From: DAOSWM01 sp035380045
GTDB lineage: Bacteria > Bacteroidota > Bacteroidia > Bacteroidales > Tenuifilaceae
NCBI GenBank assembly: GCA_035380045.1
Contig: DAOSWM010000049.1
Span: forward strand, 1 to 22,699
Length of the DNA: 22,699 bases
Direction: 5' to 3'
Part shown: piece by piece, positions 7,812-15,469 of the stretch
How positions within the stretch are numbered: the stretch's first letter is position 1
How the letters are laid out: every line of letters starts with the position of its first letter
Notes under the pieces: model-generated
What the model was told of the DNA's origin: nothing
The model's database searches: none
Seen by the model: the letters and a program-made list of their open reading frames with translations, nothing else
Position numbers and translations under genes: made by a program

Positions 7812-8034
7812 TTTTTAGGGTTTTTCAAAACATGGTGCAAGTTATATTAAAATATTTGAAAACTTCAACTAAAAAATACGATTTTTTAACAATTGGTCAA
7901 AAGAAGCTAACAATTCTGAGGATCTATTATATGTGATAAATTGATTTAAAGTATTTATAATTAGACTTATACGCAAAAATATATTTAAAAAAGTTCGGAA
8001 AGAGTTTTTTTTTTCATCAAAAATATTTTTGGTT

Positions 8035-8048
8035 TAAACAGCTGTTTA
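8035..8048. promoter_or_regulatory. perfect 14-bp palindrome in divergent promoter region
   Basis: TAAACAGCTGTTTA is its own reverse complement. It lies between the divergent receiver and kinase genes, about 100 bases from the kinase start. Its position and symmetry suit a homodimeric regulator site. No binding protein can be named from the sequence. Confidence 0.35.
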
Positions 8049-8068
8049 CGAAACTTAACCTGCGAAAT

Positions 8069-8101
8069 ATTGTTATTCTTAATTAAAACTCCGTAAATTT
8101 A
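8069..8101 (+). promoter_or_regulatory. candidate promoter of the sensor kinase gene
   Basis: ATTG at 8069-8072 (3 of 4 to TTTG) is followed after 21 bases by TAAATTTA at 8094-8101 (one mismatch from TAnnTTTG). The transcript start would fall near 8108, leaving a leader of about 38 bases before the TTG start at 8146. Confidence 0.4.
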
Positions 8102-8145
8102 TTGGTTGTATATTAAGTTTAAAAAACAAAAACCAAAATTGGCCT

Positions 8146-11100
8146 TTGGATACCAGCAAAGATATTGTTACTAAAAACCTTATAGTTTCCCTATTGTATT
8201 TTTTGGGAGCCATTATTTCTTATGCTATAAGCATAGGGAATTTGTACTATTTACCAATATGGTTGCCATTGGGACTAGCAATTGGTTACGCCTTTTTAAA
8301 TGGGAGGAAAGTTTTATTCGGATTTATAATTTCTTCGTTGGTAGCTCATTTTTTCCTGGGAATAGTTGTTCTAAAATTTCGGGGAGTAGATATCCTTATT
8401 TCATTACTTCTTTTTTTCGCTGAGGGGGTACTATTCTATTTTTTTACTTATTTCTGGGAGAAGTTTAGCTGGCAAAACATTTTAGGCAGGAGTTCGAGGG
8501 ATGTTAACAGGTTTTACCTTTTTATTTTTATTGGGTCGGTTCCGTTGGCAGCAGCATTTGCATTTCCATTGGTAAAATTTCAAGACCAGAGTTTTGTGGC
8601 GTCGTTTTTATCCGTTTTCCTTTCGTTGGCAACATCAATACTCGTTTATGTTCCAGCTGTTTTGAGCTATAATTTACTTGCAGAAGAAAAGTTTTTCAAA
8701 TCCCACAAAGAACGTTTCGTGTTCTTTTTTCTAATAGTTTTAATAGTTTTTATTGGTATTGAAATATTGTGGCACCCTATATTAACTAGCAACCAGAGTG
8801 ACACATTGTACTATTTTGTTTGTTTTTCAATTCTATTTTACATTTCTGTTCGCTATACCTATAAGGTTTACTCGTTCACTCTTGCAGTATTTGTTCCGCT
8901 CTTTCTGTTTTCAGTTTGGATAAACCAGGGTAGTAATACAACTCAACCGTTTCCTTTAGTTTTTGTAGATCCGTTGTTGTTTGTTTTCCTGCTATCGTTA
9001 GTTTCGCAGCAGGTGAAAGAAAAAATTTCCTATCAGGAGAAGTCAATTACAGCCAAAGCGTCGGATTACAGCGCCATTGAGGAGGAGGTTGCAAGGCAGG
9101 TGGCCGAGTACAAAAGCCTTAACAATAGGTTGTTTGAGGAGATTGAAAAACGTGCCTTAGCTGAGAAAGAGCTCGAGCAAAGTCGTAAATTACTGTTTGA
9201 AGCCCAACAGGTAGCCAAAATATCCATTTGGGAGTACTCCTTTCAAACTAAACAGTTTAGCTGGTTGTCGAAGTACGATAGTAGTTTCTACTCTGATATT
9301 AATTCTGGAAATATAGAATTATCAGCACTTGCAAATATTATCCACCCCGATGATTTTAAACAAGGAAGTGTTCTTTTCGAACAACTAAGGAAAAAGGAGG
9401 GAGAATTTGAAACAGAAATTAGGATTAAGGGAACAGCAGAAACCTTTGGTTTCTTTCTCCTTCGGGGAAAAAGTTTGGCTGAAAAAGGTAGTGTCTCCAG
9501 GATTCTAGGACTTATGGTTGATGTAACCGAGCAGAAGAAGATTGAGCTGGAAATTAGGGAGAAGGAGCAGAAGTACCAGGCCCTTTTCGAGTTGAATATT
9601 GATCCGGTATGTGTTATTGAAGCCGATAACCTGAGCATTGTTGATGTGAATCCAGCGTTTCTTCAAACTTACGGTTACCAGTACGATGAGCTGATAGGAA
9701 AACCTTATACCCTGGTTTCTGCACAACCCGATGAAACAAAAACAGTGGTTGCTTTTGCAAAGCAAAAGGGTTACTACAGGGTTACGCAACGACTTCACAG
9801 AAATAAAAGTGGCGAAGAATTTTACGTTGAAGGTAGCCTAATGAGCCATGAGGTGGATGGGAAAATTATGCTGTTCATAATAAGTCACGATATAACTCGG
9901 CGTCGTGAAGCTGAAAAGAATTTAGCTGAACGCGAACAAAAATTCAGGGCATTTTTCGAGTCCGATTTAATTGGAATGGCAGAGGTTTCCATTACGAAGG
10001 AATGGATTAGCTTCAACGATAAGTTATGTAGTATTCTTGGATATAGCCAGAAGGAACTTCACAATTACACTTGGGATCAGCTAACACATCCCGACGATTT
10101 GGCCACCGAAATTCGTTTGTACAATCAGCTACTTACGCATGAGTCTGATATCTATTCCATCGAGAAACGGTTTATAACAAAAAAATCAACCACAGTTACC
10201 TGCAAGGTAACGGTTAAGTCGGTGAAGACGTTAACCGGGAACATTTCTCATTTAATTAAGCTGGTGGAAGATATCAGCGAGCGGAAAAGAGCCGAGAAGG
10301 AGCTGATTGAAAGTCGTGCGAAGCTAAGCCATGCTCAGTCGGTTGCCAAGTTGGGAACCATTCGGTTTATTCCGGAATCGAACCTCATTCATCTTTCCGA
10401 TGAGGCGTACGAAATTCTTGGCTTCGGGAAAAAGAAACCAACACTTACCCGTCGTGACTTTTTTAAAACCATTCTCCCCGATAGCCAAACCCGTTTTGAG
10501 GAGCATGTCTGTAATCTGGAGGCAGGCGCCAACGTAGAGGGAAGCCACGAGCAAACCATAATAACTCCCAAAGGCGATATTAGGTACACACTAACTAATT
10601 TTGGTAAAATTGTGGATGAGAATGACAAAGTTGTTGAAGTAGTGGCCACGCTGGCAGATATTACCCGCATTAAGCAGGCAGAGATGTCTCTTTTAGAAAC
10701 CAACGCATTAAAAGATCAGATTCTTTCCATTATTGGCCACGATCTTCGTTCGCCCATCGGTTCAATGAAGCAGCTTATTGATATTTATGCTGATGGCTGG
10801 AAGGAGTACGACGTTGAATCGGCTGATTCAATTATTAAAACGCTGCAAGAAACAAGCGGTGAAACCTACAAGTTGCTGGAGAATCTGCTGGAATGGGCCA
10901 ACTCGCAGCAAAAATCGAACTTTAAACCCGAAAGAACAGATCTTGTTTTACTTGCAGAGCAAGTAATTAAGCTAAGTAAAAGTGTAGCCGATGGCAAGGG
11001 AATAACTCTACAGAAGAACCTCCCCGATAAAGCAATGGCCTTTGTTGATGTTGAGATGATAAAAACCATTATAAGGAACCTTATTAGCAACAGCATCAAG

Positions 11101-11394
11101 TTTACTCCAGCCTCAGGGGTGATAATGGTTACCATTAATGATAAGGATGATAATCATATCGTTTCCATTTCCGATACTGGAGCAGGAATATCGGAAGAAA
11201 ATATACCGAAACTTTTCGACACGTCAATTTCATTCACTACTCCCGGAACCGAGAACGAGAAGGGCACCGGTTTGGGTCTGAAGCTGGTAAAAAAGTTTGT
11301 AGAGAAGAACGGAGGTGAAATTAAGGTTGAATCTATCCTTGGACAGGGAACCGTCTTCTCCTTCTCTGTTCCAAAATACATTGATCACGAGTAG
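8146..11394 (+). CDS. MASE1 multi-PAS sensor histidine kinase
   Basis: A 1082-residue membrane sensor kinase. Residues 1-300 form a MASE1-like integral sensory domain: about eight to ten hydrophobic segments and the W-x-P-x-G signature in PIWLPLGLAIGY near residue 40. A coiled-coil linker follows (about 305-350). Four PAS or PAS-like domains lie at about 346-462, 477-590, 600-720 and 725-850, each ending in a D-I/V-T/S-type PAC tail. The HisKA H-box gives phospho-acceptor H865 (IIGHDLRSP). In the HATPase domain the N-box is N978/N982, the G1 box DTGAG at 1010-1014 and the G2 box GTGLGL at 1040-1045. No receiver domain is fused, so phosphate should go to a separate regulator, plausibly the divergent one. 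The start is TTG; no in-frame ATG precedes the first membrane segment. The ligand is unknown. Confidence 0.93.
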   Translation: MDTSKDIVTKNLIVSLLYFLGAIISYAISIGNLYYLPIWLPLGLAIGYAFLNGRKVLFGFIISSLVAHFFLGIVVLKFRGVDILISLLLFFAEGVLFYFFTYFWEKFSWQNILGRSSRDVNRFYLFIFIGSVPLAAAFAFPLVKFQDQSFVASFLSVFLSLATSILVYVPAVLSYNLLAEEKFFKSHKERFVFFFLIVLIVFIGIEILWHPILTSNQSDTLYYFVCFSILFYISVRYTYKVYSFTLAVFVPLFLFSVWINQGSNTTQPFPLVFVDPLLFVFLLSLVSQQVKEKISYQEKSITAKASDYSAIEEEVARQVAEYKSLNNRLFEEIEKRALAEKELEQSRKLLFEAQQVAKISIWEYSFQTKQFSWLSKYDSSFYSDINSGNIELSALANIIHPDDFKQGSVLFEQLRKKEGEFETEIRIKGTAETFGFFLLRGKSLAEKGSVSRILGLMVDVTEQKKIELEIREKEQKYQALFELNIDPVCVIEADNLSIVDVNPAFLQTYGYQYDELIGKPYTLVSAQPDETKTVVAFAKQKGYYRVTQRLHRNKSGEEFYVEGSLMSHEVDGKIMLFIISHDITRRREAEKNLAEREQKFRAFFESDLIGMAEVSITKEWISFNDKLCSILGYSQKELHNYTWDQLTHPDDLATEIRLYNQLLTHESDIYSIEKRFITKKSTTVTCKVTVKSVKTLTGNISHLIKLVEDISERKRAEKELIESRAKLSHAQSVAKLGTIRFIPESNLIHLSDEAYEILGFGKKKPTLTRRDFFKTILPDSQTRFEEHVCNLEAGANVEGSHEQTIITPKGDIRYTLTNFGKIVDENDKVVEVVATLADITRIKQAEMSLLETNALKDQILSIIGHDLRSPIGSMKQLIDIYADGWKEYDVESADSIIKTLQETSGETYKLLENLLEWANSQQKSNFKPERTDLVLLAEQVIKLSKSVADGKGITLQKNLPDKAMAFVDVEMIKTIIRNLISNSIKFTPASGVIMVTINDKDDNHIVSISDTGAGISEENIPKLFDTSISFTTPGTENEKGTGLGLKLVKKFVEKNGGEIKVESILGQGTVFSFSVPKYIDHE

Positions 11395-11417
11395 CTATTC
11401 CCTTAATGTTTTCATAT

Positions 11418-11449
11418 TTTGGTCTGTTGGCAACCAATTTTTATCTTTA
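11418..11449 (+). promoter_or_regulatory. Bacteroidota-type promoter of mntP
   Basis: TTTG at 11418-11421 is followed, after exactly 20 bases, by TATCTTTA at 11442-11449. This is one mismatch from TAnnTTTG and at the standard spacing. The transcript would start near 11457, about ten bases before the ATG at 11467. That leaves no room for a long regulatory leader and rules out the TTG at 11419 as start codon. Confidence 0.65.
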
Positions 11450-11466
11450 CAGCCAAAAATAGCAGC

Positions 11467-12024
11467 ATGAGTTTTCTTACCCTTTTCCTATTAGCAGTAG
11501 GTCTATCTTTCGATTCTTTTGCCGTTTCAGTTTCCAGTGGTTTGTTAAAAAAGGAAATCCTATTTTGGCAGGCAGTACGCATTGCGTTTTTTCTGGCACT
11601 ATTTCAGGCTTTAATGCCTGTTGTAGGTTGGCTTGGAGGCGTAAGCGTGAAGAACTTTATGGAGCCGTTCGATCATTGGATTGCATTCATACTGCTTTCG
11701 GGGATTGGTGTGAAAATGATTGTTGAAAGCTTCAAGAATGACGAGGACAAAACAGTAAACCCGCTGGATATTAAGTTTATAATTAGCATTTCAGTAGCTA
11801 CGAGTATCGATGCCCTGGTGGTTGGTATCAGCTTTGCGCTGATTGAAGTGAATATTGTTGTGGCATTTCTTGTTATTGGAGCTGTTACTTTTGTTGCATC
11901 AATGTTAGGAATTCTTTGTGGGAAAAAATCGGGAGGAAAGCTTGGAAAGCGAATGGAAATTCTTGGTGGACTAATCCTTATTGCCATTGGTGCAAAAATC
12001 CTAATTCAGCATTTGGCAGCATAA
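11467..12024 (+). CDS. mntP: manganese efflux pump MntP
   Basis: A 185-residue inner-membrane protein of the MntP (YebN) family, which exports Mn2+ to prevent manganese poisoning. It has six hydrophobic segments arranged as two related halves. D16 in GLSFDSFAVS and D115 in ATSIDALVVG occupy the conserved Asp of each half; the first matches the essential D16 known from E. coli MntP, and G25 is also conserved. The start at 11467 is chosen because the protein then begins with the family's first helix, and because a good promoter lies just upstream. No yybP-ykoY manganese riboswitch can fit in the roughly ten-base leader, so any metal control would act at the promoter or elsewhere. It is followed after 22 bases by a DUF819 gene in the same direction, probably one operon. 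Confidence 0.93.
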   Translation: MSFLTLFLLAVGLSFDSFAVSVSSGLLKKEILFWQAVRIAFFLALFQALMPVVGWLGGVSVKNFMEPFDHWIAFILLSGIGVKMIVESFKNDEDKTVNPLDIKFIISISVATSIDALVVGISFALIEVNIVVAFLVIGAVTFVASMLGILCGKKSGGKLGKRMEILGGLILIAIGAKILIQHLAA

Positions 12025-12046
12025 GTTTTATTTTTACTAAAAATGT

Positions 12047-13309
12047 ATGATTATGATTTTAATTTTGCTTTTACTCTTTTACATTTTTACACCGCTTCTT
12101 ATTCTGCATCTTTGCCATAAATTCCCATTCGTAAACAAGTTGGGTGCCGTGATGGTTGCCTATGGCATTGGACTGCTGGTTGGAAATATTGGAGTTATTC
12201 CATCGCTTAGCGAAAGCCTTAATAGCTTGCTTTTAGTAAATCCGAAAATTTCCGCCGATGAGGTTGATGGGTTAATTACTTCAGGAAGTTTGGTAGAATC
12301 CGATTTGCTGGCTTTCAAAATATACAAGCTCCGCGATTTGCTGATGACCGTTACCATTCTTCTGGCAATTCCGCTTTTGCTTTTCTCGGCAAATATTAAA
12401 GAATGGGCAAAACTGGCCGGTAAAACCTTAATGTCGTTCGTGTTGGGGATGATAGCGGTTCTTTCCGTTATTGTTGCTGGATACTTCATTTTTAAGGGAG
12501 CCGGAATAAAGGATTTATGGAAAATTTCGGGTATGCTCGTGGGCGTTTATACTGGCGGAACACCAAACCTTGCCTCCCTAAAGCTTATGCTCGATATTGA
12601 TGCCAATACCTACATTCTTACTCACACCTACGATTTGGTTGTGGGAGTGGTTTACCTGGCCTTCCTTATGAGCATTGGGCAAAAAATTTTCCACCGTTTT
12701 TTACCAAAATTCCCTATTCCTGTTGACGAGGTGAATGTGAAGGATTTAAACGGGAAGGATCCGTTTTGGGGCATTTTTCAGCGCGAAACGTTTTTCCCGC
12801 TACTGAAAGCTTACCTTGTGGCAATGGCCATATTTATAGCTGGCGTCGGCTTAAGCATGCTTGTTCCAGAGAAAATGGTTATGGTTGTGGTTATTTTAAC
12901 CATAACGACTTTGGCAATTCTTGCCTCGCTAATTCCGGCGTTAAACCGAATTGACAAAACGTTCGAATCGGGAATGTACCTCATACTGGTATTCAGCATT
13001 GTGGTTTCGTCCATGGCCGATGTGAGAAACTTTGCCGGGCTAACACCCGGATTGTTTGGTTACATCTCGCTGGCCGTTTTTGGTTCGCTGTTCCTTCACG
13101 TTTTGCTTTCAAAACTTTTTAAGGTTGACGCCGATACCACCATGATTACCTCTGTAGCATTCATTTGCTCACCACCGTTTGTTCCTGTAATTGCAGGAGC
13201 AATTGGCAACAGGCACGTTATGGTTTCGGGAATAACTATCGGAATTATTGGTTATGCTGTAGGAAACTATCTGGGATTTCTAATTGCGGAGCTACTTCGG
13301 ATTTTCTAA
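12047..13309 (+). CDS. DUF819 family integral membrane protein
   Basis: A 420-residue polytopic protein with about eleven hydrophobic segments, matching DUF819 (YjcL-like). Family hallmarks seen are YTGGTPNLASLKLML near residue 168, YDLVVGVVYL, the soluble PKFPIP loop at about 225-250, and a C-terminal DADTTMITSVAFICSPPFVP followed by AIGNRHVMVSG. As I recall, Pfam groups this family with cation/proton antiporter and anion-transporter-like folds. The substrate is unknown. The gene lies 22 bases after mntP, so the two are likely cotranscribed; a role in ion homeostasis is inference from that alone. Its stop lies five bases from the stop of the convergent secreted-protein gene, with no room for a separate terminator. 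Confidence 0.85.
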   Translation: MIMILILLLLFYIFTPLLILHLCHKFPFVNKLGAVMVAYGIGLLVGNIGVIPSLSESLNSLLLVNPKISADEVDGLITSGSLVESDLLAFKIYKLRDLLMTVTILLAIPLLLFSANIKEWAKLAGKTLMSFVLGMIAVLSVIVAGYFIFKGAGIKDLWKISGMLVGVYTGGTPNLASLKLMLDIDANTYILTHTYDLVVGVVYLAFLMSIGQKIFHRFLPKFPIPVDEVNVKDLNGKDPFWGIFQRETFFPLLKAYLVAMAIFIAGVGLSMLVPEKMVMVVVILTITTLAILASLIPALNRIDKTFESGMYLILVFSIVVSSMADVRNFAGLTPGLFGYISLAVFGSLFLHVLLSKLFKVDADTTMITSVAFICSPPFVPVIAGAIGNRHVMVSGITIGIIGYAVGNYLGFLIAELLRIF

Positions 13310-13314
13310 AACTC

Positions 13315-13848
13315 TTACTTTCCTAAGCTAACTGAATCCTTTGGGGTGTTGCTGTTGTTCCCATCACCAAGTTCGCTTGTTTCGGTTGTGTCGAAGCACA
13401 GGAAAAGCAGCGCATCGCTTTCGTTAAGCAGAACCCAAAGGTAGTAGAAAGGGTAACCGGTTTCCTCATCGCTCCCGTGAATGTATTCCATTACAACCGA
13501 TTCGGCCGGATCGTCGGGGTTAGAGTTGCAGTAAACCTTGCTCGAGTAGAAGTCGATTTGGTGAAGACTGTCGCCTTCCGAAAAATCGTAGGCAATATCG
13601 CCAATACAAAAGGTTTTATTGGTTTCGTAGCCCTTTACAGTAAAGAATTGTTTCCCCTCGGTATCCTCAACAAAGAAGGCGAAGTAGTAATCGTCGTTAA
13701 AGGTTTCTGTAATTTCTGTGGTATCGGTGGGGGTAAGCTGCCAGGCGTTGGTTATTTGGTATAGCGAGTAGAAAGCAATGCTGTCCTGCGACTTGGCTAT
13801 AAACAGAATACACACGTTCAGAAGAATCAGTGTAACGTATTTTTTCAT
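13315..13848 (-). CDS. secreted protein of unknown family
   Basis: A 177-residue protein that I do not recognise. It opens with a clear Sec signal peptide (MKKYVTLILLNVCILFIA) and a likely cleavage after A18-K19-S20, leaving Gln21 first. The mature part is acidic, rich in Asp, Glu, Tyr and Phe, with aromatic beta-strand-like runs (DDYYFAFFVED, YPFYYLWVLL). It has three Cys in the mature chain and a hydrophilic Ser/Asn/Asp tail. There is no lipobox and no membrane helix after the signal. A small beta-rich periplasmic or secreted protein fits, but no function is proposed. No promoter box was seen in the 64 bases upstream, which hold the terminator of the neighbouring outer-membrane gene, so expression may depend on read-through. 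Confidence 0.72.
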   Translation of the reverse strand: MKKYVTLILLNVCILFIAKSQDSIAFYSLYQITNAWQLTPTDTTEITETFNDDYYFAFFVEDTEGKQFFTVKGYETNKTFCIGDIAYDFSEGDSLHQIDFYSSKVYCNSNPDDPAESVVMEYIHGSDEETGYPFYYLWVLLNESDALLFLCFDTTETSELGDGNNSNTPKDSVSLGK

Positions 13849-13865
13849 TGCTTGCTTGTTCAGTA

Positions 13866-13904
13866 AACGAAAAACGCCTGCAAAGTGCTAAGGCGTTTTT
13901 CGTT
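13866..13904 (-). terminator. intrinsic terminator of the outer-membrane barrel gene
   Basis: AACGAAAAACGCCT (13866-13879) and AGGCGTTTTTCGTT (13891-13904) are perfectly complementary over 14 bp around an 11-base loop. On the minus strand it follows the stop codon of the Omp85-type gene by eight bases, and its right arm contains five T. Because the hairpin is symmetric it could act in either direction. It separates that gene from the secreted-protein gene 17 bases further on. Confidence 0.75.
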
Positions 13905-13912
13905 ATGTTATT

Positions 13913-15292
13913 CTAGAATAGGAAGTTAAAGCCAATGTAGGTTCCGCTGCTGCCATCTCGCTCGTCGAGTGGCCGACCATGGTCAACGGCAATAATAAAG
14001 TTCCGGTTCATTACTATTAGAAGTCCAGCTCCCACGCTCATGTGGATGCTTTCCTTGTCGTCGCTGAAAATTTGATTCTGGGTAATGCCTGTACCCACAT
14101 CACCCGGATCGATGAAGTAACCGCTAAATTCAATGGGTTTAACTACTTGCCCGGCGTCGAAGAAACCGTTTAATGAGAGGTAGAAGTTCTGGTTTATAAA
14201 CTGGAACTTAACGAACTTCCATCGAAGTTCGAGGTTTGCGTATGCAATGGCATCGCCAACAACACGGTTACGAATAACTCCTCGTAGCGATTTTCCACCG
14301 CCAAGCCCCTCGGAGGTTGAACCTCTCAAAATTAGCGTTGTGATGTTGGGTTGAAGGTAGAACGGGCATTTTCCTAGTAGCGTTGCTTGGTACGACAACC
14401 TGTAGGCAAACGATAGGCGCTCTGGGAAAAGTGTAAAGTACTGCCTGTGTGTAAGGGTAAACTTCAGGTGTTCGTAATTTTTGCCAATTCCCATGAATGA
14501 TGGAGCGTAGGCAAAAACTGCTTCGGTCCACATTCCACGGTTCGGATTTGGCTCGTTATCGCGGGTATCGAAAACAATGCCAGCCTTTACGTAGCTTACA
14601 AAATCGCCATCTTTCTCGTCTGTTTCAATAAGTCCCCAGTTTACGTAATGGTCGTATAGCGTTAGCGTGTCGGGAAGTAGGTTCTCGTCCTTGCCTTCGT
14701 TCAGCTTGGCAATGTCAACTGGTGCAATTTGGTAGTTGTACAAACCAACTCCGGCAGCCCAACCAAAATTTTCCATGGGGAGTTTTCCCTGCAAATCCAC
14801 GCTGTAGCGGAAAAGTTTGCGGTCGTATTTGTAGAAAACGCGCGACATGTAATCGTCGGCCTCGTCATCGGCCCAGGAAGCGTTGTACATTGACTCGTAC
14901 CCGTTAAACCCGTAAAAATCGTAGGTTTTATCGGTAAGGTAGCTAAGGTCGGTTGTAAAACGAATTCCCGGAATCAGCGTTTTTGAATCGAAGAAAATTC
15001 GGTTTATTCCACTTCCTTTGGTAAAGCGCGACCATTCGAGGTAGAGGTTGTGGTTAAAATCGGGGTACCTTGTTCCATCGCCGTAGTTGAAAAGATTTAA
15101 CAGGGCACCATACTGGAAACCAAGGTCAGAGTCGAACGAAACAACCGGAAGTCCACCAAAATTCCATCCCTTCTTCACTTTCTCCTCTTTCGCTGCTTTT
15201 GTCTCTTTGTCTTTCGTTTCTTTCTGAGCAAAAGTGCTGGCGGCAATCAGTAAGCTGAGAGCCAGAGCCAGAGTATTACGAGTAAATTGCAT
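13913..15292 (-). CDS. POTRA-less Omp85-superfamily outer-membrane protein
   Basis: A 459-residue protein with a signal peptide cleaved after T-F-A22. A lysine-rich linker (about 24-41) follows, then a beta-barrel that ends in Phe, as outer-membrane barrels do. The C-terminal half resembles the surface-antigen (BamA/TamA) barrel family: VFDTRDNEPNPNRGMW is the repeat typical of this superfamily, and GGKSLRGVIRNRVVGDAIAYANLELRW contains the LRG version of the conserved (V/L)RG loop-6 motif. The final strands read GLLIVMNRNFIIAVDHG and TYIGFNFLF. There are no POTRA domains, and length allows none, so a BamA-like assembly role is unlikely. Substrate or partner is unknown. A perfect -7 box lies 22 bases upstream of the start, and a strong terminator follows. 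It is divergent from a MuiA-family gene. Confidence 0.85.
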   Translation of the reverse strand: MQFTRNTLALALSLLIAASTFAQKETKDKETKAAKEEKVKKGWNFGGLPVVSFDSDLGFQYGALLNLFNYGDGTRYPDFNHNLYLEWSRFTKGSGINRIFFDSKTLIPGIRFTTDLSYLTDKTYDFYGFNGYESMYNASWADDEADDYMSRVFYKYDRKLFRYSVDLQGKLPMENFGWAAGVGLYNYQIAPVDIAKLNEGKDENLLPDTLTLYDHYVNWGLIETDEKDGDFVSYVKAGIVFDTRDNEPNPNRGMWTEAVFAYAPSFMGIGKNYEHLKFTLTHRQYFTLFPERLSFAYRLSYQATLLGKCPFYLQPNITTLILRGSTSEGLGGGKSLRGVIRNRVVGDAIAYANLELRWKFVKFQFINQNFYLSLNGFFDAGQVVKPIEFSGYFIDPGDVGTGITQNQIFSDDKESIHMSVGAGLLIVMNRNFIIAVDHGRPLDERDGSSGTYIGFNFLF

Positions 15293-15313
15293 GGTTTAAA
15301 GTTTTTGGTTTCT

Positions 15314-15321
15314 CAAATGTA
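15314..15321 (-). promoter_or_regulatory. -7 box of the outer-membrane barrel gene
   Basis: The minus strand reads TACATTTG, an exact TAnnTTTG match. It would start transcription about 14 bases before the ATG at 15292. The -33 position at standard spacing reads TAGG, a weak match. Confidence 0.5.
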
Positions 15322-15469
15322 AGATTTTTATCATTTCTAAACCTAGAACATGAAAAAAAACAGAATCTTTTTTTAGAGAACCGTTTATGGAATTATTGAA
15401 TCAAATACATCAATAGTATGAATGAATTTGATATTAAACCGTAAATTGCAAACTAATAATCGAAAAGCT

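Larger units (their letters stand above)
7812..8145. other. divergent intergenic region between receiver and kinase genes
   Basis: 334 AT-rich bases, including long A and T runs near 8005-8014. It holds a perfect 14-bp palindrome at 8035-8048 and a promoter-like pair at 8069-8101. TATTTTTG at 8024-8031 also matches TAnnTTTG exactly but has no -33 partner. No promoter was recognised for the receiver gene on the minus strand, and no RNA gene or ORF was seen. Confidence 0.5.

Noticed and set aside
11419..11466. TTG-initiated 16-residue extension of mntP
   Set aside because: It overlaps the best promoter in the window, and the ATG at 11467 gives the standard MntP N-terminus with D16 in place.
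15422..15469. ATG 48 bases upstream of the MuiA-family start
   Set aside because: The extension is hydrophilic and would bury the signal peptide that begins cleanly at 15470.
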